Source: Candidatus Jorgensenbacteria bacterium GWA1_54_12 (lineage in GTDB: Bacteria; Patescibacteriota; Minisyncoccia; UBA6257; GWB1-50-10). From it: DNA of 6,209 nucleotides. Position 1 is the stretch's first letter, and each line of letters opens with the position of its first letter. Made by a program: the position numbers and the translations under genes. Positions 1 through 5,187 of the stretch are shown piece by piece. The DNA lies in the NCBI GenBank assembly GCA_001779505.1, contig MFKH01000002.1, positions 1 to 6,209 on the forward strand. The letters are read 5' to 3'. Under the pieces are notes generated by a model. That model searched no databases. It had not been told where the DNA came from and saw only the letters and a list, made by a program, of their open reading frames with translations.

Positions 1-373
1 GAATCCAGTGGGCATCTTTAGGCATGATGTTGCGGACATTGTTTGCCCACTCCACGATAATAAGGTTGTGCGAGTCATCCAGCAGTTCTTGAAACCCGAG
101 GCGCGCGAGTTCGTCAGACGATTTCAGGCGGTATGCGTCAATATGAATAAGGTGCGGGAAATTTTTGAAACCTGTTTCGTACGGGCGCATGATAAGAAAC
201 GACGGGCTGGTTATCTCGCGCTTCACGCCCAGTTCTTTTCCTAAGAGTTTTACAAAAGTTGTTTTGCCGCTTCCGAGGTCGCCGACAAACCCGTATACGA
301 GCGCCCCGCCTTGGCGGGGCGCGTCTTTTATTTCTTGGGCAACCTGCTTCGCGATTTGAACCGTCTTTTCCAT
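1..373 (-). CDS. tsaE: tRNA threonylcarbamoyladenosine biosynthesis ATPase TsaE, C-terminus cut by the window edge
   Basis: TsaE is the small P-loop ATPase that works with TsaB and TsaD to transfer the threonylcarbamoyl group to A37 of ANN-decoding tRNAs, in the cytoplasm. I translated the minus strand from an ATG at 373 and it stays open to the edge for 124 codons; the family is usually about 150 residues, so roughly 25-30 are missing. Visible motifs are the Walker A loop GDLGSGKTTF (about residues 31-40), TSPSF (about 54-58, the family's SPTF motif), HIDAYRL (about 76-82) and IIVEWA (about 105-110). The ATG lies four bases after the ruvB stop with no Shine-Dalgarno, suggesting cotranscription and reinitiation after ruvB. 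A perfect GC palindrome encodes the APRQGGA stretch just before the P-loop strand. Identification is firm from the motifs; only the C-terminus is unseen. Confidence 0.93.
   Translation of the reverse strand, partial: MEKTVQIAKQVAQEIKDAPRQGGALVYGFVGDLGSGKTTFVKLLGKELGVKREITSPSFLIMRPYETGFKNFPHLIHIDAYRLKSSDELARLGFQELLDDSHNLIIVEWANNVRNIMPKDAHWI
301..336 (+). repeat. Perfect GC palindrome followed by a T-rich run, inside tsaE
   Basis: Bases 301-310 (GCGCCCCGCC) are the exact reverse complement of 313-322, separated by only TT. The result is a very stable hairpin with an effective CTTG loop. On the plus strand it is followed by a T-rich stretch (323-336), so it has the form of an intrinsic terminator for plus-strand transcription, although no plus-strand gene is visible upstream. 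On the minus strand it sits in the tsaE coding sequence as an in-frame, low-complexity linker (PRQGG). It could be a terminator of antisense transcription, a dispersed palindrome inserted into the gene, or chance in GC-rich DNA. Confidence 0.5.
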
Positions 374-377
374 GCCG

Positions 378-1349
378 CTACACGAGCTGTGACGGGATTT
401 TGAAACCAAGGTGTTCGTATGCGCGCCGCGAGGCGACACGCCCCTTTGGCGTACGCTCCAAAAGCCCCAAGGTGAGAAGAAACGGCTCATAGACATCTTC
501 TATCGTTCCTTCCTCTTCGTTCAGTGCGGCGGCGAGAGACCGTACGCCGACCGGCCCGCCCCCGAAGCGTTCAATCATGACCTTGAGAAGTCGCCGGTCG
601 GTCTCTTCAAGGCCAATACCGTCGATTTCCATAAGGCGCATGGTTGCGGCAACCGCGTCTGCGGTAATCTCATTTGTCCCGTGTACTTGTGCCCAGTCAC
701 GACACCGTTTCAGGAGCCGGTTTGCGACGCGAGGCGTAAAGCGGGATGCCTGCGCAAGGAGTGTGACTGCCCCGTCATCAATCGGTGTTGCGAGAAGCCG
801 CGCGGAGCGCCGCACAATTTCTTCCATGTCGGCGAGCGTGTAGTAGTTAAGGCGGAAGATGCCGCCGAAGCGCGACCGCAAAGGAGACGAAAGCAAGCTC
901 GCCCGCGTCGTTGCGCCGACCAGGGTAAATGGCGGAAGGTCAATTGAGAGCGTGCGTGCCGCCGGACCTTTCCCGACAACAAGATTCAGCTTTCTGCTTT
1001 CAAGGGCGGGGTAGAGCACCTCCTCAACCGGCTTAGGGAGCCGATGTATTTCATCTATGAAAAGGAGGTCGTGCGGTTCAAGGTTCGTAAGGATTGCCGC
1101 CGCATCACCGGTCTTTTCCAGCGCGGGACCCGCAGTTGTCCGAATAACTCCTCCCATCTCGTGCGCCACAATGTATGCCAGGGTCGTCTTACCCAATCCT
1201 GCCTGGCCGTAGAAAAGAAGATGGTCACATGGCTCGTGGCGGTCTCTCGCGGCATCTATCATAAGACGAAGATGCGTCTTCACGGCCTCCTGGCCGATAT
1301 AGTCATCCCATGTTTTGGGACGGAGCTGCATTTCTATTGTTTCCTGCAT
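378..1349 (-). CDS. ruvB: Holliday junction branch migration ATP-dependent DNA helicase RuvB
   Basis: RuvB is the hexameric AAA+ motor that, with RuvA, drives branch migration of Holliday junctions before RuvC resolution. The 323-residue protein is close to the usual 330-340 and has the full domain order. The AAA+ large domain carries the N-terminal RPKTWDDYIGQ segment (10-20), Walker A GQAGLGKT (48-55), Walker B LLFIDE (95-100), sensor 1 GATTRA (145-150) and the arginine-finger segment SPLRSRFG (155-162). The small AAA+ domain has sensor 2 TPRVANRLL (205-213). The C-terminal winged helix has the DNA-contacting RTPKGR (299-304). Walker A is slightly unusual, since GPPGLGKT is the norm. The ATG at 1349 has no Shine-Dalgarno. 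tsaE follows after four bases, so the two probably form one operon. No ruvA or ruvC is seen here. Confidence 0.97.
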   Translation of the reverse strand: MQETIEMQLRPKTWDDYIGQEAVKTHLRLMIDAARDRHEPCDHLLFYGQAGLGKTTLAYIVAHEMGGVIRTTAGPALEKTGDAAAILTNLEPHDLLFIDEIHRLPKPVEEVLYPALESRKLNLVVGKGPAARTLSIDLPPFTLVGATTRASLLSSPLRSRFGGIFRLNYYTLADMEEIVRRSARLLATPIDDGAVTLLAQASRFTPRVANRLLKRCRDWAQVHGTNEITADAVAATMRLMEIDGIGLEETDRRLLKVMIERFGGGPVGVRSLAAALNEEEGTIEDVYEPFLLTLGLLERTPKGRVASRRAYEHLGFKIPSQLV

Positions 1350-1352
1350 ATC

Positions 1353-1381
1353 TTGACAATAGGCGTTATATGTGATACGCT
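1353..1381 (+). promoter_or_regulatory. Strong promoter for the structured RNA (TTGACA, 17-base spacer, extended -10)
   Basis: An exact -35 TTGACA (1353-1358) is followed by a 17-base spacer and a -10 TACGCT (1376-1381). TG at 1373-1374 is placed correctly for an extended -10. The expected start is about 1385-1389, exactly where the 27-position closing helix of the downstream RNA begins (1389). This agreement is the main reason to read the RNA on the plus strand. The same -35/-10 pair recurs before pilB and rpsT. Confidence 0.72.
1365..1370 (-). promoter_or_regulatory. Possible ruvB -10 (TATAAC), embedded in the divergent RNA promoter
   Basis: On the minus strand TATAAC matches the -10 consensus at five of six positions and ends 15 bases before the ruvB ATG, which would give a leader of about 8 bases. 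There is no convincing -35 at the right distance. The hexamer lies within the spacer of the plus-strand RNA promoter, so the two could not be occupied by polymerase together. ruvB may instead be read through from pilB. Confidence 0.25.
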
Positions 1382-1387
1382 AGCACT

Positions 1388-1533
1388 GTTCCCGTTTCAG
1401 ACCTGTGGGCAAGTGGGAGCAACTCTTAGCCCGGCCTGTCTGGTTTCGACTGGGCAGCGCCTCGGAGAGCTCTCTATCCCCGCCAAGCGGGGTACGGCTT
1501 CCCAAGCATTTGCCCACGGGTCTCAAACGGGAA
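1388..1533 (+). ncRNA. Structured stand-alone RNA, 6S RNA-like architecture
   Basis: This RNA fills the gap between ruvB and pilB. A closing stem pairs 1389-1415 with 1507-1533: 26 of 27 positions pair, the only mismatch being C1398/C1524, with G-U at 1404/1518 and 1413/1509. After a CAAG bulge (1503-1506), 1416-1420 pairs with 1497-1502. A bubble follows (5' side about 1421-1430; 3' side about 1466-1496), whose 3' side holds a small hairpin, CCCCGC-CAA-GCGGGG (1478-1492). The apical part pairs 1431-1435 with 1459-1465 with bulges, and ends in a nine-pair hairpin, 1436-1444 with 1449-1457, capped by a UUCG loop. A long closing stem, a central bubble with a 3'-side hairpin and an apical stem is the layout of 6S RNA, which mimics an open promoter and sequesters sigma70-RNA polymerase. 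At about 146 bases it is shorter than the usual 160-200. The structure is seen directly; the 6S identity is inferred. No T-run marks the 3' end, so the end is approximate. Confidence 0.6.
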
Positions 1534-3190
1534 AGCGAGGTATCGGCCCGGTTACACGCTCGACCTCTTCCAGGGTTGTTATGCCCTGGAGCGCTTTTAA
1601 TATGCCGTCTTCCTGCATAGTGACCATTCCCTCTTTCCGCGCGAGTTCGGCAAGGTGAATTTCATTCGGTTCCTCATAGATAAGTCTTTCAACCTCTTTT
1701 GTTACGGGGAAAAGTTCAAAAACGGATGTGCGCCCCTTATAGCCCAAGCCGCCGCATACGGCGCACCCGACAGCCTCGTGGAGGTGCGGCGATGCGTACG
1801 CACTCGCGTTAACGCGCTTGGGGAGCGATGAGAGGAATTCTTCAATATTTCCGACAAGTTTTTTATCCGCGGGCACGGTTTTTTTACACTCTTTGCACAG
1901 GACGCGTACGAGACGCTGGGCAATGACGAGCGTCAAGGCTGGCCCCATCACATGTGAGTTGACGCCCAAGTCAACAAGGCGCGGGATAGCGCCTACGGCG
2001 CTGTTTGTGTGCAGGGTTGTGAAAACAAGATGGCCGGTTAAAGAAGCGTTCATTGCGGTTTCAGCCGTTTCGCGATCCCTGATTTCTCCGACGAGTATGA
2101 CGTCGGGGTCCTGCCGGAGAATGGAACGCAGGCCGCTCGCGAATGTGTAACCCGCGTCGGGGGCTACTTGTGTTTGCGAGATGCCGGCAAGGTGGTATTC
2201 CACAGGGTCTTCAACGGTGATGACTTTAATTTCGGGCGTTACCTTGTGCCGAAGGAATGCGTAGAGCGTTGTTGTTTTTCCCGACCCGGTCGGGCCGGTG
2301 TTTAAGATAAGGCCGTTCGGTTTTGCGATTTCGCGCGTAACAATCGCAAGGTCGTCCGCGCGCCAACCGAGGTCTTCAAGGTTCACCTTCAGTCCTTTCG
2401 GGTCTAAGAGGCGCATCACGACCGCCTCGCCGTATTCGGCGGGAATGATGGACGTTCTTATTTCAATGCTCCGTTCGGGCATGTCTACGGTAAAGCGTCC
2501 GTCCTGCGGCTCGTCGTTGATGTTGAGCTTGAGGCCAGACAGGAGCTTCACGCGCATGATGAGTGCCTTGTGCGTTGCTGTTGGAACACCCTCGGCGGCC
2601 GTGTGCAGGATTCCATCTATTCTTAAGCGGAAAACAGACCCCCCCTTTATTGGTTCCAGGTGAATGTCGGAGGCGTGGAGCGCGATTGCCCCTCCCATGA
2701 CGACTTCAAGCATTTGGGAGATGAGCGGATTTTTGAACCCGCTTATCTCTTTTGAAAAGTCGGGAATTGAGCGGATGCGCTTATTGATTTCTGTGATTTC
2801 GCCCGCGTCAAGATTCACGTTCGCACGAATGTCTTCTCCTTCCTTCTTGACGTATGCATAATGGCGCCACGTGTACTCAAGGCCTGTTTTTGAAGAAATG
2901 ACAAGCGAAACCTCGTATGTGGTTTTCAGTTTATCTATAAGCGCTTTCGTTTCTGCGCGAGAGGGGTCATAAACCGCGAGGAGCAGTTTCTTGCGGATGA
3001 TTTGCACAGGGACGGCGAGTGCGGCGCGCGCTTCTTCTTCAGAAACGACTCGCATCGCCTCAATTTCGGTCGGAGTGGAGATAGATATAAGGTTCAGGTA
3101 CCCGGCGCCCGCGCGCTGTGCCCTCCGTTCGGCGTCACGTTCTTCCGCCTGCCGCCGTTGCTTCTTCAGAAACTCCCCAATGTCGGCCAT
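1523..3190 (-). CDS. pilB: Type IV pilus assembly / type II secretion ATPase (PilB/GspE family)
   Basis: This cytoplasmic hexameric ATPase powers pilus or pseudopilus extension, working with an inner-membrane PilC platform. The 555-residue protein starts with a charged, probably coiled segment (6-27), followed by an MshEN-like N-terminal domain (about 30-115). The N2 domain has DIHLEP (175-180) and RLRIDG (188-193). The C-terminal ATPase core has Walker A GPTGSGKT (299-306), an Asp box TVEDPVEY (325-332), Walker B ILVGEIRD (365-372, glutamate 369) and a His box with H387 and H394. A zinc-binding insert with two CXXC pairs (C432/C435 and C476/C479) is typical of PilB/GspE and absent from PilT retraction ATPases. 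No pilC, pilM or pilin genes are in view. It has its own promoter and probably a leaderless mRNA. Its last codons overlap the antisense structured RNA. The choice between PilB and GspE is not settled by sequence alone; pilus use is favoured because CPR bacteria commonly have type IV pili. Confidence 0.93.
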   Translation of the reverse strand: MADIGEFLKKQRRQAEERDAERRAQRAGAGYLNLISISTPTEIEAMRVVSEEEARAALAVPVQIIRKKLLLAVYDPSRAETKALIDKLKTTYEVSLVISSKTGLEYTWRHYAYVKKEGEDIRANVNLDAGEITEINKRIRSIPDFSKEISGFKNPLISQMLEVVMGGAIALHASDIHLEPIKGGSVFRLRIDGILHTAAEGVPTATHKALIMRVKLLSGLKLNINDEPQDGRFTVDMPERSIEIRTSIIPAEYGEAVVMRLLDPKGLKVNLEDLGWRADDLAIVTREIAKPNGLILNTGPTGSGKTTTLYAFLRHKVTPEIKVITVEDPVEYHLAGISQTQVAPDAGYTFASGLRSILRQDPDVILVGEIRDRETAETAMNASLTGHLVFTTLHTNSAVGAIPRLVDLGVNSHVMGPALTLVIAQRLVRVLCKECKKTVPADKKLVGNIEEFLSSLPKRVNASAYASPHLHEAVGCAVCGGLGYKGRTSVFELFPVTKEVERLIYEEPNEIHLAELARKEGMVTMQEDGILKALQGITTLEEVERVTGPIPRFPV

Positions 3191-3197
3191 TCACTTC

Positions 3198-3227
3198 AGC
3201 GTAGCCCTTTTTCCTCGCGTATGTCAA
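3198..3227 (-). promoter_or_regulatory. pilB promoter (TTGACA, 18-base spacer, TACGCT)
   Basis: On the minus strand, -35 TTGACA (3227 to 3222) is followed by 18 bases and then -10 TACGCT (3203 to 3198). Only seven bases (3191-3197) separate the -10 from the pilB ATG at 3190, so transcription should start at or within a base or two of the A of the ATG, giving a leaderless mRNA. This also supports the choice of 3190 as start. The -35 lies just before the divergent holA start, so the two genes share a very tight control region. Confidence 0.7.
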
Positions 3228-3236
3228 AATATGCGT

Positions 3237-4043
3237 ATGATTATGTGTCTGTATGGGCCTGATACATACCGCCGGCAGGAGGAGTTGCGCGCATTGATGA
3301 GCCGTTACCGCGAGCGCAACCCCCAAACAGATCTTATAACAGCTGACTTTGGCGATGAACCGGAGGCGTATGAGGGCGTGTGCGACTTTTTGCGCCAGCC
3401 AGCGCTCTTTTCGGCAAAAAAAGCGGCTTTTATACGCGAAGGAACAGCTGTTTCCGAGAAGCGCTGGATTAGAACCCTGAAGGACTTTCGCGAGAGCGAG
3501 GATGTTTTTGTTATTATGTCCGACCTCAAGAAGCCGCCGAAGGCGTTTGCGTTTCTTCTTGCCCCGCCCGTGCGGAACAAGGCATTTGCGGAGCTTGAAG
3601 GAGGGGATTTGGAGCGGTTTGTGAAGAGTGCCGCGGCGCGCGCCGGAACGTTATTTGAGCCCGGGGCACTTCACGCATTTCTTCTGTACCTTGTTGCGCA
3701 CCCCGACCGGACGCTTCGCGCCATCCGTGAGGTTGAGAAACTTTCACTTCTGACACCCCGTGTCACGCAAGCGCATCTTTCCGAAACAATCGATTGGGAA
3801 CAGGAACCCGAGTTTTACCGTGCGGTCGGCGCACTCCTGTATGAAAAAAAGCGTGAGCGGCGGCTCACCCTTTTGGAGGAACTTTTTTTGCGGCGCGAAG
3901 ATTCCGCATATGTTTTTAATATGCTCGCGGTCCAAGCCCGGGGCGCTGCCGCCGCAGCCCTCGCGTCGTATGACGTTTCAAAAAAGTCAGGGGGGCTAGA
4001 GGACGAAGAAGTTCTGCTTAGCTTTGCGTTGCAGCTCGGGTGA
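3237..4043 (+). CDS. holA: DNA polymerase III delta subunit (HolA-like), compact form
   Basis: HolA is the wrench subunit of the clamp loader that opens the beta sliding clamp during replication. Recognition rests on the N-terminal MIMCLYGPDTYR (family form: M-I-x-x-L-Y-G-x-D), the LFSAKKAAFI segment (57-66), the LERFVKSAAARAG helix (125-137), the FLLYLVAHPDRTLRAIREVEKLSLL block (about 148-172) typical of the end of the AAA+ region, and an alpha-helical collar domain (about 190-268). From ATG 3237 it has 268 residues, against about 330-340 usually. The last helices (YDVSKKSGGLEDEE, 245-258) look like the normal end, so the missing part seems to be inside the collar domain. ATGs at 3231 and 3243 are alternatives; 3237 fits the family best. 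A longer open frame from 2991 is antisense to pilB and not credible. No Shine-Dalgarno is present. The 3' end overlaps rpsT by 26 bases, tail to tail; a convergent holA-rpsT pair is also known in Firmicutes such as Bacillus subtilis. Confidence 0.85.
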   Translation: MIMCLYGPDTYRRQEELRALMSRYRERNPQTDLITADFGDEPEAYEGVCDFLRQPALFSAKKAAFIREGTAVSEKRWIRTLKDFRESEDVFVIMSDLKKPPKAFAFLLAPPVRNKAFAELEGGDLERFVKSAAARAGTLFEPGALHAFLLYLVAHPDRTLRAIREVEKLSLLTPRVTQAHLSETIDWEQEPEFYRAVGALLYEKKRERRLTLLEELFLRREDSAYVFNMLAVQARGAAAAALASYDVSKKSGGLEDEEVLLSFALQLG

Positions 4044-4278
4044 GGCGCGACTTCACGCGGCGCGCTTTGTTGCGCTTTACGCGCCCCTTCGCGGCCATCT
4101 TGTCGGCGGTTTTGTAAATCTGGGAAACGAGCTTTTGCGCGTCGTCTTTCTTTCCGGCTTCCAGAAGCTTGCGATAGCTCTTTGTAAGCCTCTTCAGGCG
4201 ACCCTTCCATTCATTGTTGTCGGCGCGCCGTTTTGCGTTCTGGCGCAGTGATTTTCGCGCTGATGCGGTGTTTGGCAT
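4018..4278 (-). CDS. rpsT: 30S ribosomal protein S20
   Basis: S20 is a primary 16S rRNA-binding protein of the small subunit body, needed for early 30S assembly. The 86-residue protein has the expected size and is highly basic. It has the N-terminal MPNTASARKSLRQNAKRR (like MANIKSAKKRIKQNEKRR in the family), a long helical middle, and the C-terminal AAKGRVKRNKARRVKSRL (63-80), matching the usual KKGVIHKNKAARKKSRL signature. It is transcribed from its own promoter just upstream and starts at the ATG at 4278. There is no Shine-Dalgarno, and at most about five leader bases are predicted. Its final 26 bases overlap the end of convergent holA, so neither gene has room for a separate terminator between them. 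Confidence 0.96.
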   Translation of the reverse strand: MPNTASARKSLRQNAKRRADNNEWKGRLKRLTKSYRKLLEAGKKDDAQKLVSQIYKTADKMAAKGRVKRNKARRVKSRLTRAATQS

Positions 4279-4290
4279 GTGTTTAAAACA

Positions 4291-4319
4291 AGCGTACGCG
4301 AGGACGGAATGAGTGTCAA
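4291..4319 (-). promoter_or_regulatory. rpsT promoter (TTGACA, 17-base spacer, TACGCT)
   Basis: On the minus strand, -35 TTGACA (4319 to 4314) is followed by 17 bases and then -10 TACGCT (4296 to 4291), the same hexamer pair as at the pilB and structured-RNA promoters. The -10 ends 12 bases before the rpsT ATG, so the predicted leader is only about 5-6 bases, too short for a ribosome binding site. The -35 begins six bases after the terminator hairpin of the upstream gene. Confidence 0.72.
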
Positions 4320-4324
4320 TGATT

Positions 4325-4351
4325 CGGCCCGCCCATTACAGGGGCGGGCCG
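4325..4351 (-). terminator. GC-rich terminator hairpin after the secreted-protein gene
   Basis: Bases 4325-4334 (CGGCCCGCCC) pair perfectly with 4342-4351, with a seven-base loop (4335-4341). The hairpin starts five bases beyond the stop codon of the secreted-protein gene (4357). On the minus strand it is followed by the weakly T-rich AATCATT, and on the plus strand by TTTGTT, so it could work in both directions. Its position insulates rpsT from read-through. Confidence 0.65.
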
Positions 4352-4356
4352 TTTGT

Positions 4357-5079
4357 TCAGAGAGGTCGGATAATGACTTGTGTTGCCCGGGGACCGTCCG
4401 GCAGCACGGGAAACGTGCGAACCACTCTTTCTACGAAAACGTTTCCGTAGAAAAGATTCAGTTCGAGGAAGAGTTGTGAGGGTGACTGGCTGGAAAGCCG
4501 GTGCGCCTCAATGACATACAGGTCTCCATTCCTCACAAGTACCCCCATTCCTCCCGTTCTGTCCTTCCTGACATACATATCATAGCCCGTGTTGTTCACA
4601 AGCTGGATGATGTTTGTTCCCCTCAACGCGATGCGGGGGAACTCCCTGTGCTCAGGAAGCATCTGGATGCCCGGTTTTTCTTCAGCGCGCGGCGGTTTCA
4701 CTGGGTGCCAGAAAACATCTTCACCCCTGATTTCCCAGAACGTTTTCCGTCCGCTTCGGAGATGCAAAACCTGTGCCGCAACGCCGACGTACGCGCCGGT
4801 CTCCATGTTGAAGAGGAAAGCCACCATGGGTTCAGGCTCCTCTTCAAAAGACACGATCTCCATGTCAGTGACGATTTCTCCCGGCTCAAGGCTCGCAACC
4901 TTCTCGTCTATGACGAAAAGCTCCGCTTGGAAAATTGTGTTGTTCATGACCTCAATCTCCGCACGCGGTCGCCCGAGTCCGAAGATCTCCGGAAACCTCA
5001 AGGTGAACTTCGCCACAATGTCTGCCTGGGCGGCAAATGCCGCAAGTGCCATAAAGAGCACCGTTATCTGTCTTTTCAT
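4357..5079 (-). CDS. Secreted protein of unknown function with two similar beta-rich domains
   Basis: I do not recognise a family. The start at 5079 is chosen over upstream ATGs (for example 5172) because a strong GGAGGG lies six bases before it and because it begins a classical signal peptide: MKR, a hydrophobic core ITVLFMALAAFA, then AQA followed by D, giving a likely signal peptidase I cut after residue 19. The mature protein of about 221 residues has no further membrane segment, cysteine or lipobox. Two halves look alike: EVMNNTIFQAELFV (43-56) and QLVNNTGYDMYV (159-170) occupy matching places 116 residues apart. Each is followed by a G-x-hydrophobic strand (GEIVTDMEIV; NGDLYVIEAH), a hydrophobic strand (MVAFLF; QLFLEL) and a paired-valine strand (about 98-107; 214-225). 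A proline-rich, charged linker (about 126-148) joins them. Predicted beta-strand content is high, so it may be a tandem beta-sandwich surface protein. Only the export prediction is firm. Confidence 0.8.
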   Translation of the reverse strand: MKRQITVLFMALAAFAAQADIVAKFTLRFPEIFGLGRPRAEIEVMNNTIFQAELFVIDEKVASLEPGEIVTDMEIVSFEEEPEPMVAFLFNMETGAYVGVAAQVLHLRSGRKTFWEIRGEDVFWHPVKPPRAEEKPGIQMLPEHREFPRIALRGTNIIQLVNNTGYDMYVRKDRTGGMGVLVRNGDLYVIEAHRLSSQSPSQLFLELNLFYGNVFVERVVRTFPVLPDGPRATQVIIRPL

Positions 5080-5085
5080 TCCGAC

Positions 5086-5091
5086 CCTCCA
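5086..5091 (-). promoter_or_regulatory. Ribosome binding site of the secreted-protein gene
   Basis: On the minus strand GGAGGG lies five to six bases before the ATG at 5079. It is the only strong Shine-Dalgarno sequence at any gene start in the window. It decides the start, excluding the 31-residue N-terminal extension that would begin at 5172. Confidence 0.8.
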
Positions 5092-5116
5092 TTTCTGTTT
5101 GCAGTGTTCTGCCTTG

Positions 5117-5145
5117 ATGGTGGCATATTTTTTCGTTTTTGTCAA
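5117..5145 (-). promoter_or_regulatory. Possible promoter of the secreted-protein gene
   Basis: On the minus strand an exact TTGACA (5145 to 5140) is followed by 17 bases, mostly A-rich, and then CACCAT (5122 to 5117), a weak -10 with three of six matches. It would give a leader of about 30 bases containing the GGAGGG site. The -35 lies back to back with the ileS -35, six bases apart. The -35 is convincing; the -10 is uncertain. Confidence 0.4.
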
Positions 5146-5151
5146 CTGCGA

Positions 5152-5181
5152 TTGATGAGAGACGCGAATCAATGATACGAT
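5152..5181 (+). promoter_or_regulatory. ileS promoter (TTGATG, 18-base spacer, TACGAT)
   Basis: TTGATG (5152-5157), an 18-base spacer and TACGAT (5176-5181) form a variant of the promoter seen three more times in the window; a TG at 5173-5174 gives an extended -10. Only six bases separate the -10 from the ATG at 5188, so the predicted transcription start falls on the A of the ATG and the mRNA should be leaderless. Confidence 0.6.
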
Positions 5182-5187
5182 TGAGTC

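Noticed and set aside
411..947. Plus-strand open frame of 178 codons
   Set aside because: It lies wholly antisense to ruvB, whose motifs are continuous; the product is Arg/Cys-rich with no recognisable domain.
1436..1457. GGTTTCGACTGG, similar to the conserved 5' end of tmRNA
   Set aside because: It is fully explained as a UUCG-capped hairpin within the structured RNA. A tmRNA would need about 300 more bases with a tRNA-like 3' end, and that region is the pilB coding sequence.
1044..1658. Plus-strand open frame of 204 codons
   Set aside because: It is antisense to ruvB and the end of pilB, shows no family motif and no start signals, and crosses the structured RNA.
2991..3236. N-terminal extension of the holA frame to an upstream ATG
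   Set aside because: It is antisense to pilB and includes the pilB promoter. Family alignment places the start at MIMCLYGPDTYR, near 3237.
4044..4076. Possible holA terminator (GCGCG arms followed by TTTGTT)
   Set aside because: The arms are short and imperfectly placed and lie within rpsT coding sequence; the evidence is too weak to list.
4501..5175. Plus-strand open frames of 224 and 188 codons opposite the secreted-protein gene
   Set aside because: The minus-strand frame has a signal peptide, a strong ribosome binding site and a terminator. The plus-strand frames have none of these, and their products look like shadow translations rich in Arg, Ser and Pro.
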